Assembly: GCA_028564925.1 (NCBI GenBank)
Contig: CM053030.1
Span: forward strand, 374,134,445-374,198,444
DNA length: 64,000 nt
Reading direction: 5' to 3'
Origin: Lithobates sylvaticus
Lineage: Eukaryota > Chordata > Amphibia > Anura > Ranidae
Shown: positions 22,944-33,986 of the stretch, one piece after another
How positions within the stretch are numbered: position 1 is the stretch's first letter
Layout of the letters: each line of letters opens with the position of its first letter
Translations under genes and position numbers: made by a program
Notes under the pieces: model-generated
The model's input: the letters and a program-made list of their open reading frames with translations, nothing else
The model's database searches: none
What the model was told of the DNA's origin: nothing

Positions 22944-23464
22944 CAGCGGAGGACTTCCCACTGTTCAAATACAATAGCACAGTGGAGAGGATTTCTCCAT
23001 CCACCTCACTTGTGTGTATAGGGAATCCGTAACATCTATGGCCAGCCTAAGCCCACAATGTAAGCAACTAAGAACATAAGAAATGACTGTGTAGGTACCC
23101 AATTTACACAATTGCATTACCTCTGAGGCCAATATTTTTGTCCAGGAAGAAGTTACTTAGCATGATGCATGCAGGTGTTAATAAAGTGATATTATTTATG
23201 GGCTGAGTAGAAAGAAAATGTAGGACATTAGTTAAGTTATCTAAAATTTTGCTTTAATTCATGACTAATCTTGAGCTACAGTAGTGTTTATGTAGCAGCC
23301 ACCTTAGTAACATACAAGATGTCATGTAAAGGGTAAGAAAAACGCATTGAATTTTGCTTCATTTAATTAAAAAAAAAGTTTACCATCTGGAACACATATC
23401 AGGACAACTGCAAGAAAAGCAAATGAGTATAAACTGGATCTCACAAGCTCTTATTAGATCTCAC
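22944..23464. other. unannotated CDCP1 intron
   Basis: AT-rich intron between the MITE and the exon donor; nothing else supported. Confidence 0.5.
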
Positions 23465-23833
23465 CTGTGGTAAATGGACTTAAGGTAACGGACAGCTGTA
23501 GTTTAAGTTTCTTTGTAGCAGTCCACGGTTTGCAATTGGAGATGTTTACCCAAAATGAAGAATACAAGTCAAGGGGACCTGGTAGCTGCTGCTCATCTCT
23601 CTGTACTATGCCGGGCCCATAGTCTTTCTCCTCCTTTACACTGACATATGCTCGGCCCATTTCACAAGATACATCTAATTTATCATTTCCAAACGTCAGT
23701 CGGCCAAACTGTTTACTGGGTACTTTTATATTCCACGAAAGAGAAACATAATCTGGGAGCCCAAAGTCCCAGCTTGGAGTCTGAATATAAATCGTTTCTC
23801 CAGGTTTCGGAGATGCTGTGAATATACACTCCT
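23465..23833 (-). CDS. CDCP1: CDCP1, membrane-proximal CUB-like exon (human exon 7 equivalent)
   Basis: Exon of 369 nt, phase 1 at both ends, acceptor ...TCTTTTACAG and donor GTGAGA. Peptide landmarks in order are ECIFTASPKPGETIYIQTPSWDFGLP, VSLSWNIKVPSKQFGRLTF, VSCEMGRAYVSVKEE, SFWVNISNC and LKLQLSVTLSPFTTG. The human protein reads VYLRTPNWDRGLP, TSVSWNISVPRDQVACLTF, VVCQTGRAFMIIQEQ, SFWVNISNC and LDLLFSVTLTPRTVD (from memory). The nonapeptide SFWVNISNC is identical and includes a sequon. This exon ends just before the membrane. Confidence 0.95.
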
Positions 23834-25038
23834 CTGTAAAAGAAAAAACAGACACATTTTTTTGAAAAATGCATAATCTAAACAATCCAGTACTTTTAAA
23901 TATAGGTACAATTGCAAATAGGTTTCCAAGTACTGACACAGATTTTCCAGTGTCTTAAAATGTCTAAGTGGGCCAATTTTAACAATTTATGATTATACTG
24001 CGATATATGGTAGATATACTGTATACTACTGTCTATTACAGTATTATAACAAAGAAAGTAATATGCCTAGCAGGGAACAGCACAGTTTCAGTACAGTATG
24101 GCAAGATAAATAAACTGTAGGCATTGCTAACATCTATGGAATGTCCCAATATAGGCTCAGCAAAACTAATGATGACACAGAAAAAAAAAAAAAGTATGAT
24201 TTGCAGCTCCCATTGTCTGATGGAAACCTCATTTGGTAAAGGGTCACCACTGTGATGCCACACTCAAGTTCTCTTAAGCAGGACCGTTCAGCAGGGACTG
24301 GCAGAGCTCCGAACCATGTACGGGCAGGCTGAATGTACCCAAATTGGTCGATCAATCAACTTGGATGCAACCAGCATGTCAAATTTTGCATGCGATTTTT
24401 GGCAGCAGCTATAGCCGCCATCGATAATTACTGTGTGTTCTCCTGGCAGGGACGGCTCCCCGCCCCCCCCAGAAGCGCACAATAGCTCCACGGGAGGGAT
24501 TCCCCCATCAATACAGTCAGTGGTTGCAGAAAAGAAAGTCGCTCCATCTATGGCCAGCCGAATCAATGGGCTGGCTGGATAGAAGATTTTAATAAACTCA
24601 ATGTTTCTAATTCACGTTCAATAAAAGTAAAGGGAAAAAAATATGTAAAACATTTTTTCTGTATTTAATAAATTATTTTAGCCGTCAAACAAACTCTTTC
24701 TTCTGGCTACCCTTGCTGTTGGCCAGTTCTGACAACTGCACATAAAACATAAAATTATAAAGTAAGAGGGCATCTTAGCACGCCAGCACCATGAGATTGA
24801 CTGGAGGAAGTTTACAGGCAATTGCAGCAGCTAGTCAGCACTGAATGACAGGGCCTAAAATTAGATATCGTATTGGTATCAGGAGTCCAGAGCTCAGTTT
24901 TCAGCAAAGAGCTTCTGCTGCTAACAAGTTAAAAGACTGCAGCATAAAGTGTCCCTACATTAAAGTGCTTAAAATAAAATTTAAATTAAAAAAAGAAAGA
25001 AGGAAGAGACTTGGGATGTGGCAAACACCACATTGCAC
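23834..25038. other. CDCP1 intron with a possible repeat at 24280-24590
   Basis: Mostly unique-looking. The stretch around 24280-24590 contains CCATCTATGGCCAGCC and resembles part of 19570-19660 (GCCATAGATGG), suggesting a dispersed repeat, but I cannot define ends. Confidence 0.4.
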
Positions 25039-25385
25039 TTAAAGCGGTAGTAAATCCTAATGAAATTAATCTGTTACTAGCACATTACAAAAAATGTACC
25101 TGTAAAACAAAGCCCTCTAGGTTCAAGGGCTCTGGCCGTTTGAATGGCAGAGTCACGATGACGTCACTCCTGTGCGAACCACAGCACTCTCAAAGGACGG
25201 CATACTTGAGTATGCCATTCATTGAGCACAAGTGTGCACACACCAGTGACGTCACCGGCTGCTAGTAATTGGAAAATCTTCTAAACGATGCATGTTTAGA
25301 AGATATTAATTTTACCTACAGGTAAGCTTTATTTTAAGCTTACCCGTAGGTTAAAGTGGCAGAACGGACTTTACTACCACTTTAA
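25039..25385. mobile_element. MITE with TTAAAGCGGTAGTAAA ends
   Basis: Begins TTAAAGCGGTAGTAAA and ends TTTACTACCACTTTAA, a clear inverted pair. It contains TGACGTCACTCC and a hairpin AAGCTTTATTTTAAGCTT flanked by CCTACAGGTAAG-type arms. Second copy at 6467-6757. Confidence 0.8.
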
Positions 25386-26241
25386 CTCACTGTGTGTCAG
25401 TAGATTTTAAAAATGCCTCTGCTATCTAAAGTTGTTAATCTCTCCCTTCCCTGAGCAACCAATATCTGGCCTATATCCCAAGCCCTAAACCCTCCACACT
25501 TTACCCATACATAGCCTATTCCCTTGTAGCCACCCAGTCCCCAAAATAAATTCCCCAAAATTGTATACCTGCAAAAGGACAGAGAACCACATACTGTCGA
25601 AGGCTACTCTCTTGCGGAGGAAACATCCCCTAAAAAGTCTTCCGGCTCAGTGTCTGCACTCGCTGTGTAGGTGACATCATCCTCATGATTGAGAGCGATT
25701 ACATGAGTGAGCCTGGTTACCCGAAGTCCTAGCCGACTTTCCTATCCAAAGAGGTGATTGATGCAAGCCTTTCCAACAAGCTGCTGTGCCGTTGAGCTAT
25801 TCATGATGTGATTGGAGTGGGAGCTGTTGATCAGATCTTGGTAATATGCCTGTTATCATTCCCCTTCTGGTAAGGAGATTTGATTGTCACTGTGGTGTGG
25901 AGTGCTGCTCTTACACACTGAAGCTGGTGCTGGGATTTCATCCTTCCCTTTCTATTTAAAGGACTGTTTCACTTATTTAGCGCAGCATGTGGACTTTTTA
26001 TATCCCCTAAAGACCAACACTCCTGGGAGTATCTATTTCCAGTGGTCCTTTGCTGCTCTTACTGACCCCCCACATCACTACAAAAGACAGCAATGACATG
26101 AAGATCAGCATTAGGAAACAGTAGGCTCTGCAGGAGACACTAGAGATCGACACTTCTAAAAAGATGGTTTACTAGCAGACTTTGGGGGATTATTCTGCAT
26201 CAAAGGAGCAGTGCTCGGCAGTACTGACAGCAGGATAGGCA

Positions 26242-26279
<38 letters not shown>

Positions 26280-26579
26280 TTATTTTGCGGGCATTTCTTT
26301 ATAGGGGAATGTATTTTTTGGGATAGGGCTAGGCAATAACCAAAACTCATCTATAACCAAAACCTGTTTTTATTGCTGTGGGTATTACTTGGGTACAGTC
26401 ACCATGTTTAATTGTCTTGGTGACCATTATCTCAGGGATACAACGTGATTGCTATGGCCAGCACTAGTAGCCTACCAGGGTTTGATGCAGTGCATGCATG
26501 CTAGCAGTTTATCAGTTTTAGTTGTCATGGTAGCATCCCAACTTTTTACACTTTCTTTTTTTTACATAGTCTCTCATAC
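25386..26579. other. CDCP1 intron with a (TA)n run
   Basis: Contains (TA)n at 26246-26276. I see no exon or defined transposon end in the rest. Confidence 0.5.
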
Positions 26580-26969
26580 CTTTAATGAATGACACAAAGG
26601 ACACATGTAGGTCATGTTTCAGCAGTTCCTGCATATCTGTCTGTTGTGGTATATGCATAATGATGGTGACATTGTCTCTCATTTGAACCTCTTCAATGGA
26701 TCCATTTGGACAAAAAGTGCCAATTCTAAACTGGTCTTTGTTGGTGCAGCTGATGATTTCATAAGCAAAACCTGAATTAGTTGAGTTACAGGGTTTATCC
26801 TGGGTATCTTGTTGCAGGAATATAGATTTAGAGGTCACTTCAGTACTGATGTATTCGGGCGCCAGCAGCCTCCAGGTAAAACTCTCCAGGCGGACAGGAA
26901 AACTAATGAATGATTGAGGAATGTTAAGGGCCATGTTGCTGATATTGCAGGTTCTGAGATCCCAACATG
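26580..26969 (-). CDS. CDCP1: CDCP1, second CUB-region exon (human exon 6 equivalent)
   Basis: Exon of 390 nt, phase 1 at both ends, acceptor ...TTTTCTTAG and donor GTATGAG. It encodes CWDLRTCNISNMALNIP, then FPVRLESFTWRLLAPE, DKPCNSTNSGF, FRIGTFCPNGSIEEVQMRDN and LHVSFVSFIK. The human counterparts (from memory) are CTDHRYCQRKSYSLQVP, LPVELHDFSWKLLVPK, EKPCNTSFSY, LYFGSFCPGGSIKQIQVKQN and LTVSFIPYFK. The acidic K-E-E turn at the 3' splice junction is restored only by joining to the next exon downstream, which supports the boundary used here. Confidence 0.93.
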
Positions 26970-28074
26970 CTAAGAAAACAAAATGAAATTGCAAAGAATA
27001 TGTTAAAATAAAGAGTAGGCTACTAAAATGATCAGTATTTAGCACAAAGAGAGAGTGATTACCCTAGGTCGCATATCAACACTACTAAGCCTCCAGGCAG
27101 CAATAGGTGAAGTCTTGTATGTCTACTATGTGTCCTGCACCACTTACAATAAATGTAGAGTAGTCTTTTCAGACATGGCAGCAAAGGAACCCACAAAAGG
27201 CCCATCTGCATTCAGACATATTGGTGTCACATAAGCCTTCCAGTGTCTATAAATGCTATGCTGAAAATTGTCTAATTTTAACTGTAATCAATATTGAAAC
27301 TACAGCAATCACTAATCACAGCTGCAATAAAATGTTGACACAGATGGATTCCACCGTATGTTCCCGTGCAGGGTTCCACCCTCCCGCGTTAGCTGGGGGG
27401 TGGGCGCAGTCGCAGTAGTTTGCGGCCAGGCCACGTCATTTCTGGTTTCGGTTATGACGCACGTCCGGTCGGGACGTATATACAGAGGGACGTGGTGCTT
27501 CCTGGCCAGAGACAGCTCCACTCTGCCTGGAAGCTTACGGACTGCAGGTTCACTATTTTAGCCACCAGCACTAAGTAGGTTGTTGCCGCCTTCCAAAATT
27601 GCTACCGCTGCCCTTGAATGTGGCCAGGTCGGAGGGAAGTTTTATACTTTGGGCTTACTTATTTTATTTTTATACAGGTTTTCCTCCTCTTTATCCAGCC
27701 TTAATGCTCTTGGATCCCCACAGGATTCTGATGTTCATATTGGATGTAAAATAAGGATAGATCTATACAATTTGGTTAAGGCACAAGAAGCTTGGGATTG
27801 GTGCCAGGCCCTCTGCCTATACTACCTTTGTTATATAGCACCGTAAGTGGTTTCCACCTACCTATCTATATTAACTTTGCTACCTGTTTTGCTTGATTAT
27901 ACTTAGTTATATGCGCCCCTGCAGGCAGTTTTTGCTCCCTTGCGGTTGTGTGCTGCTTTTCTGTCTATGGGTGGGGATTGCACACAGATGACATGTTTAC
28001 CACTGATTATTATATCTATCTCATATTATATACACACATGCATTATATATATATATATATATATATCAAACACA
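26970..28074. other. CDCP1 intron with a GC-rich patch and (TA)n
   Basis: 27345-27540 is GC-rich with a TATATACAG motif and could be an LTR or promoter-like scrap, but has no defined ends. (TA)n lies at 28043-28066. Confidence 0.4.
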
Positions 28075-28359
28075 CAGTATCTCACAAAAGTGAGTACACC
28101 CCTCACCTTTTTGTAAATATGTTATTATATCTTTTCATGTGACAACACTGAATAAATGACACTTTGCTACAATGTAAAGTAGTGAGTGTACAGCTTGTAT
28201 AACAGTGTAAATTTGCTGTCCCCTCAAAATAACCCAACACACAGCCATTATTGTCTAAACTGCTGGTGACAAAAGCGAGTACACCCCTAAGTGAAAATTT
28301 CCAAATAGGGTCCAAAGTGTCAATATTTTGTGTGGCCACCATTATTTTACAGCACTGCC

Positions 28360-29520
28360 TTAACCCTCTTGGGCATGGAGTTCAGCAGAGCTTCATAGGT
28401 TGCAACTGGAGTCCTCTTCCACTCCTCCATGACAACATCACAACAGCTGGTGGATGTTAGAGACCTTGCGCTCAGCCACCTTCCGTTTGAAGATGCCCCA
28501 CAGATGCTCAATAGGTTTTAGGTCTGGAGAAATGCTTGGCCTGTCCATCACCCTCAGCTTCTTTAGCAAGGCAGTGTGCGTCTTGGAGGTGTTTTTGGAT
28601 TTGTTATGCTGGAATATTGCCCTGGGGCCCAGTCTCTGAAGGGAGGGGGATCATGCCCTGCTTCGGTATGTCACAGTACATGTTGCCATTCATGGTTCCA
28701 TCAATGAACTGTAGCTCCCATTACCGCACTCATGCAGCCCCAGACCATGACACTCCCACCATCATGCTTGACTGTAGGCAAGACACACTTGTCTTTGTAC
28801 TCCTCACCTGATTTCCGCCACACACGCTCGACACCATCTGAACCAAATAAGTTTATCTTGGTCTCATCAGACCACAGAACATGGTTCCAGTAAAACATGT
28901 CCTTGGTATGCTTGTCTTCAGAAAACCGTTTGCGGGCTCTCTTGTGTATGATCTTTAGAAGAGGCTTCCTTCTGGGACGACAGTCATGCAGACCAATTTG
29001 ATGCATTGTGCGGAGGATGGTCTGAGCACTGACTGGCTGACCCCCCCACCCCTTAAACCTCTGCAGCAATGCTGGCAGCACTCATACGTCTATTTCCCAA
29101 AAACAACCTCTGGATACGACTGAGCGAGTGCACATAACTTCTTTGGTCAACCATGGTGAGGCCTGTTCTGACTGGAACCTGTCCTTTTAAACCGCTGTAT
29201 AGTCTTGGCCACCATGCTTCATCTCAGTTTCAGGGTCTTGGCAATCTTCTTATAGCCTAGGCCAGTGATGGCGAACCTTGGCACTCCAGATGTTTTTGAA
29301 CTACATTTCCTATGATGCTCAGCTACACTGCAGAGTGCATGCGCATCATGGGGAATGTAGTTCCAAAACATCTGGGGTGCCAAGGTTCGCCATCACTGGC
29401 CTATGCCATCTTTATGTAGAGCAACAATTCTTTTTTTCAGAGCCTTAGAGAGTTCTTTGCCATGAGGTGTCATGTTGAACCTCCAGTGACCAGTATGAGA
29501 GCGTGAGAGCGATAACACCA
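28360..29520 (-). pseudogene. Tc1-like transposase, decayed
   Basis: On the minus strand the start region reads MTPHGKELSKALKKRIVALHKDG (29393-29629 frame). A later open segment (28701-29081) carries the DNA-binding/core junction and HVLWSDETKINLFGSDG with a catalytic Asp, then GGSVMVWGCM. Downstream pieces match the usual PNxKHT...DWPxxSPDLNPIEHLW end only in fragments. A hAT MITE interrupts the N-terminal part and frames are not continuous, so it is not functional. Confidence 0.88.
29263..29398. mobile_element. 136-bp hAT MITE inside the Tc1
   Basis: Inverted ends CAGTGATGGCGAACCTTGGC and its complement ending CATCACTG. Flanks GCCTAGGC (29255-29262) and GCCTATGC (29399-29406) are an 8-bp duplication with one mismatch, typical of hAT. 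Confidence 0.9.
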
Positions 29521-29865
29521 AATTTAACACACCTGCTTCCCATTCATATCTGAGACCTTGTAACACTAACGAGTCACATGACACTGGGGAGGGAAAATGG
29601 CTAATTGGGCCCAATTTGGACATTTTCACTTAGGGGTGTACTCACTCACTTTTGTTGCCAGCGATTTAGACATTAATGGGTGTGTGTTGAGTTATTTTGA
29701 GGGGACAGCAAATTTACACTGTTATACAAGCTATACACTCACTACTTTACATTGTAGCAAAGTGTAATTTCTTCAGTGTTGTCACATGAAAAGATATAGT
29801 AAAATATTTACAAAAATGTGAGGGGTATACTCACTTTTGTGAGATACTGTATTATATATACAGTG

Positions 29866-30336
29866 AAACCTCGGTTTGTGAGTAACCCAGTTAACGAGCA
29901 CTGTATTTCTAAAAATCCTAACTCAGTTTGCGAGAGTTGTCAGGCAAAACAAGCAGGATTCAAGCCAAAAGCGGTGTGCAGTACCGCTTTTGGCCTGAGG
30001 TGGGGGGCACCGGAGCTGAACAGCGCCGATCGTCGGTGTTCGGAAATGTACAGCAAGGCCCGAGCACACTTCGGCTGACCTCGGCAAACCTCGGAAAGGC
30101 TCGTGCACGGAGTCTTTCCGAGGTCAGCCGAAGTGTGCGCTGGCCTTTTCGGACATTTCCGAGGCTCTCCGGCACCCCCGCCTCTAGCCACATGCGGTAT
30201 TGCATCCCATTGAAGTCAATGCAGAACTAATTATTTTCGTTTCCATTGACTTCAATGGGAAAACTCGCTTTGATATGCGAGTACTTTGGATTACGAGCAT
30301 ACTCCTGGAACAGAGTATGCTCGTAATCCGAGGTTC
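29866..30336. mobile_element. mariner-type MITE
   Basis: Starts ACAGTGAAACCTCGGTTTG and ends with GCTCGTAATCCGAGGTTCC, inverted copies, with TA-rich flanks. The inside contains a GC-rich imperfect hairpin (CCGAGGTCAGCCGAAGTGTG with its near complement near 30065-30110) and a second one around CATTGACTTCAATGGG. Confidence 0.8.
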
Positions 30337-30437
30337 CTATATAATCCGAGGTCAAATAGTTATATTTGATTTTCATGTTAAATTCATTGTTTGTCTGTTT
30401 TTGTTAATACTTTTACGCATATTAGATTGCAAGAAGA

Positions 30438-30480
30438 TTGAAGAAGCGCTTAAAGGCGTGAAACATGTAGAGTTTTCTCC
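30438..30480 (+). ncRNA. degenerate hammerhead-like motif
   Basis: TTGAAGA, stem GCGC...GGCGT, GAAAC, ATGTAG. It follows the hammerhead layout but the first core base is T instead of C, so it is at best a decayed copy. Confidence 0.3.
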
Positions 30481-31060
30481 ATTACGCCTTTGCCACCAAC
30501 CATCTTCTTTTTCAATACCATCACCTAAGCTGAATCATTCTTGAGCCTAGTATGTTAATATTTGGTTATGTAGCTGGTAAGAGAGCTGTATAGGTTTAAT
30601 CATGTTATGTTCTTAATATGCATGTCAACAATGTTTTTTAATTATGTCTAAATAAAAATGTATATAATTTTTCTATCGAATTTGGGTGTGCCTATAAAGT
30701 CCATGCTCTTTTATCTAAATGGATTCCACTAGTAACTGGGGTATATAAAGCAATTAGACTCCTTCAGACTTTCTGTGACCTGTGGTGCCTTCCAAAGAGT
30801 GATTCACAACCCTTTACTTGAATAGCCCCCTGTGGCCAACTATCCTTACTGTACTCAGTGACAAAGTGAGTGTCCAAGCAGGATCCAGTGCTCAAAGCAA
30901 CAATACACATCACTGCTACAGCGTGGGGTGTGGATCTCAAGGTATTACCAAGGTTACAGGAATCCAGATATATTACTCAATTTGCTATAGCAGAAGGCAG
31001 TGAAGAATCGATTGAAGAATTTGAAGTAATTATAATCTAGTTAAAAGAGAAGTTTTTTTT
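30481..31060. other. unannotated CDCP1 intron
   Basis: AT-rich, no feature that I can support. Confidence 0.45.
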
Positions 31061-31892
31061 TTTTTTTAATTCATACTTACCTAGGCGGATGCAGAATCTG
31101 TCCGATGCTGCATCTGTGTCCCCCCCCCCCCCCCCCCGCCTCTTGCACTGAGAACCAAGAGATCGAACACCGCCAATGGCTCAGTTCTCACAGCTCCCTG
31201 CTCTCTGCTCTGCCCCTCCTCGCTCACTGGAGCGCTGGGCTGTGAAAAGGGAGGGAGTGGCCGGCTCAGGCTCTCAGTGGATTGCAGGGATCTGGCAGGT
31301 CCCGACTTCCATGGTCGTGATGACACCGAGCCTGGACCGACTCTGTGACATCAGCAGAGTGCGGACTTCATCCCACTCTGCCTAAAATGGGTAACAGGAG
31401 TGCAAAACGAACTGCACGCCTGTGATCCATAGAAGTACAGCCAAACAAGCTTAAGCATAGAAAAACTGCTCCATAAGGGAGAAGAGGTGCATCATCTAAG
31501 GACACCAGCAAAAAAAATTGAGGACTTATGTAGTAGCGTGGTATGGGGTTATAGCAGTACACTTGGAGTGTGTCCAGCAAAGCTTTTGCCAGTGTCCAAT
31601 CACCCGAAGGTAGCAGCCTATAATCCAGGATCTATGAGTATCCAGTCTTCCACAAAATAAGGGCAAGAGTAAGCAAGTCCCCAAATAACACAAATTAGAA
31701 GGGAGAGATGCCCCATTGGGACTTGGCGCAGTTTGAAATAGAATATACATTTATTAATGTAAAAAAAGAAATAAATTCTTAAAATCATCCTGTGAGTATT
31801 AAAAACCTATATACTAGTTTTGACAAAGCCATGAACACAAGCCCTCATATTGGAATAATACATGCATCAAAGAACATATAAGCACTTATAAG
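31061..31892. other. dispersed repeat fragment and intron
   Basis: 31075-31400 holds a poly-C run and GC-rich text starting ACTTACCTAGGCGGATGCAG that looks like a dispersed repeat; ends not defined. 31401-31892 is unannotated. Confidence 0.4.
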
Positions 31893-33418
31893 CAGGGCCG
31901 GTGTTAGAAATCATGGGGCCCCATACAGCCTACCTGATGGGGCCCCACTTGACCCTGCCCCAAAACCTACCTTGGCTTCGCCCACAACCCTGCCCCTCGC
32001 TCCGCCCCTCCCTCCACGCTGTCACGGGGGGGGGGGGGTGGTTTATCTGGGGGACTGGTGGCAGGAGCTGGAACATTTACAGCGCCCCACCAATCATAAC
32101 TGCATCTGAATGGGAGATGTCAGTGTTTTGACATCTGTACCCGTTCAGTTTGTGTCTGCATACACCACAGACTTGTTACATCAGGTTACTTCTGATCTGT
32201 CACATTTAGGTCTGGAAAAATAGAAAAGGATGTTTTTTTTCATTTTTTTTTCCACCTGAATGGACACGGAGGAAGTCAATTCATACCTGTAAACCTACAT
32301 GGAGCTTTCAATCAGGTCTGCATGAAAAAGGATGTAATTGCAAAGCTTGGGTGAAAGGTTATCAAAGGGAAGTGGTTTGGGGGTGGTATAAATGCAGCTT
32401 GGCTGTGTGTTTTTACTGTCCCTACCCATCACATGTGTAAAGTAGCATCTCACTATGTGCTCATGGTCATTATTATGATGATCAGAGCACAGCAAGTGCT
32501 TTATGGCTCTATCAGTGTAACATGACTGTGTGGTGCTGACTTCGTTATGGCTGTGCTCTGTGTTATAGTCTGTAACACACAGTACAGCCATATATCAGGA
32601 AAGTCAGCACCACACAGCCATGTTACACTTGCTGTTCTCTGATCATCATAATGACCAGGAGCACACAATGAAAGTCTGGGGACTGCACATTCAACAATAG
32701 CCTGTGTGACCTGTCAATGTGTGTATGTGTAGGGGACTGCTTGCCTGTGCACCACTGTCACTGTCCACATTACTCCTGCTGCTCTGTTTGTCACAGCCAC
32801 CTCAGTGATAAGTCTCTCCCTCAGGCTGCAGCACTTAGGGTGCTTTCACACTGGGGCATTTTTCAGGAGCTACAGCGCTAAAAATAGCACCAGTGTAGCT
32901 CCTGAATAAAGCGGGTCCTTTCACTCCAGTGTGAAAGCCGGATGGCAGCAGCGCTTTGCGGGGGATTTTAACCCTTTTTCGGCCGCTAGCAGGGGTTAAA
33001 ACCACCCCGCTAGCGGCCGCATACCACGGCTAAAACAATGGTAAAGCAGCGCTAAATATAACGCTGCTTTACCGTCGCTGCTCGCACCGCCCCAGTGTGA
33101 AGCCGGCCTTACTGAGAGAAGGGAGCCGTATAACAGTAATATCCATCTGCCAGAGAGGCCTATAGTGAGCAGGCAGAACTTTAGTTTGTGCAGGTATACT
33201 GAGAGCAGCATGCGTCCGGCATTGTAACCTGATGGGGCCCAGGAAATTAATATATATTCCTTATATACCTTAGTAATCAAGTGGGTGTGGGTTAATATAG
33301 TTATTTAGCGATTTTTTTAAATTTATTTTTTAGCTAGAAGTTAAAAGCTGCTCGGGCCCCCCCTGCTGGCCGGGCCCGGTACAACAGGGCTGGCTGTACT
33401 GCCCTATCAGCGACCCTG
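31893..33418. mobile_element. hAT-type non-autonomous element
   Basis: Begins CAGGGCCGGTGTTAG and ends GCGACCCTG. It is flanked by perfect 8-bp repeats CTTATAAG (31885-31892, 33419-33426), the hAT hallmark. It contains a smaller TTA-flanked MITE (32838-33108) and no transposase. A relative starts at 41238. Confidence 0.88.
32838..33108. mobile_element. Harbinger-like MITE inside the hAT
   Basis: Ends GGGTGCTTTCACACTGGGGC and its near complement GCCCCAGTGTGAAGCCGGCC, flanked by TTA on both sides (32835-32837, 33109-33111). Contains hairpins such as GCCGCTAGC...GCTAGCGGC. Same style as 57859-58260. Confidence 0.8.
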
Positions 33419-33426
33419 CTTATAAG

Positions 33427-33620
33427 AGCCCCTAACAATCATGAAAAGTACATTCAAGTGCCCCATCAATCATGAAAGGTACATAAAAGAGCTCCTTAAT
33501 CATGAAAAAGTACATATTAAGAGCCCCTTAACAATCATGAAAAGTACATATAAGAGCTCCTTAATCATGAAAAGTATATATAAAAGAGTCTCTTATATGG
33601 GCCTCCTATATGTACTTTTC
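33427..33620. repeat. short tandem repeat of about 33 bp
   Basis: Five or six imperfect units built on GAGCCCCTTAACAATCATGA and AAGTACATATAA. Confidence 0.75.
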
Positions 33621-33679
33621 ATGCTTGTTATTATATGTTCTTGGATGGATGTATTATTCAATATGGGGGATTATTAAGA

Positions 33680-33823
33680 TTATTATTTCACAGGGTTTAT
33701 ATAGCGCCAACAGTTTGCTCAGCGCTTTACAACATGGGGGCAAACAGTACAGCTACAACACAATTCAATACAGAAGGGATCAAGATTATGTTCATGGCTT
33801 TTTCAGAGTTACTATATAGGTTT
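33680..33823 (-). mobile_element. LINE/SINE 3' tail fragment
   Basis: ATTATTATT followed by TTTATATAGCGCCAACAGTT and CAGCGCTTTACAAC is the reverse of the L2-type 3' tail also seen at 36380-36440 and 57610-57665. Confidence 0.65.
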
Positions 33824-33986
33824 TTAACCGCTTCAGCCCCGGAAGATTTTACCCCCTTCCTGACCAGAGCACTTTTTGCGATTCGGCACTGCGTCTCTTT
33901 AACTGACAATTGCGCGGTCGTGCAACGTTGCACCCAAACAAAATTGACGTCCTTTTTTTCCCACAAATAGAACTTTCTTTTGGTGG

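Larger units (their letters stand above)
28075..29849 (-). mobile_element. Tc1/mariner transposon, near full length
   Basis: Inverted terminal repeats of about 220 nt: CAGTATCTCACAAAAGTGAG at the left and its complement ending GATACTG at 29849, with TA following. Internal direct motifs GAGTACACCCCT repeat at the outer and inner ends of each arm, as in IR/DR-type Tc1 elements. It holds a decayed transposase and a 136-bp hAT MITE (29263-29398). Confidence 0.92.

Noticed and set aside
27340-27560. GC-rich patch with TATATACAG as a promoter or LTR
   Set aside because: No terminal repeats, duplication or linked gene could be found, so it was left as intron.
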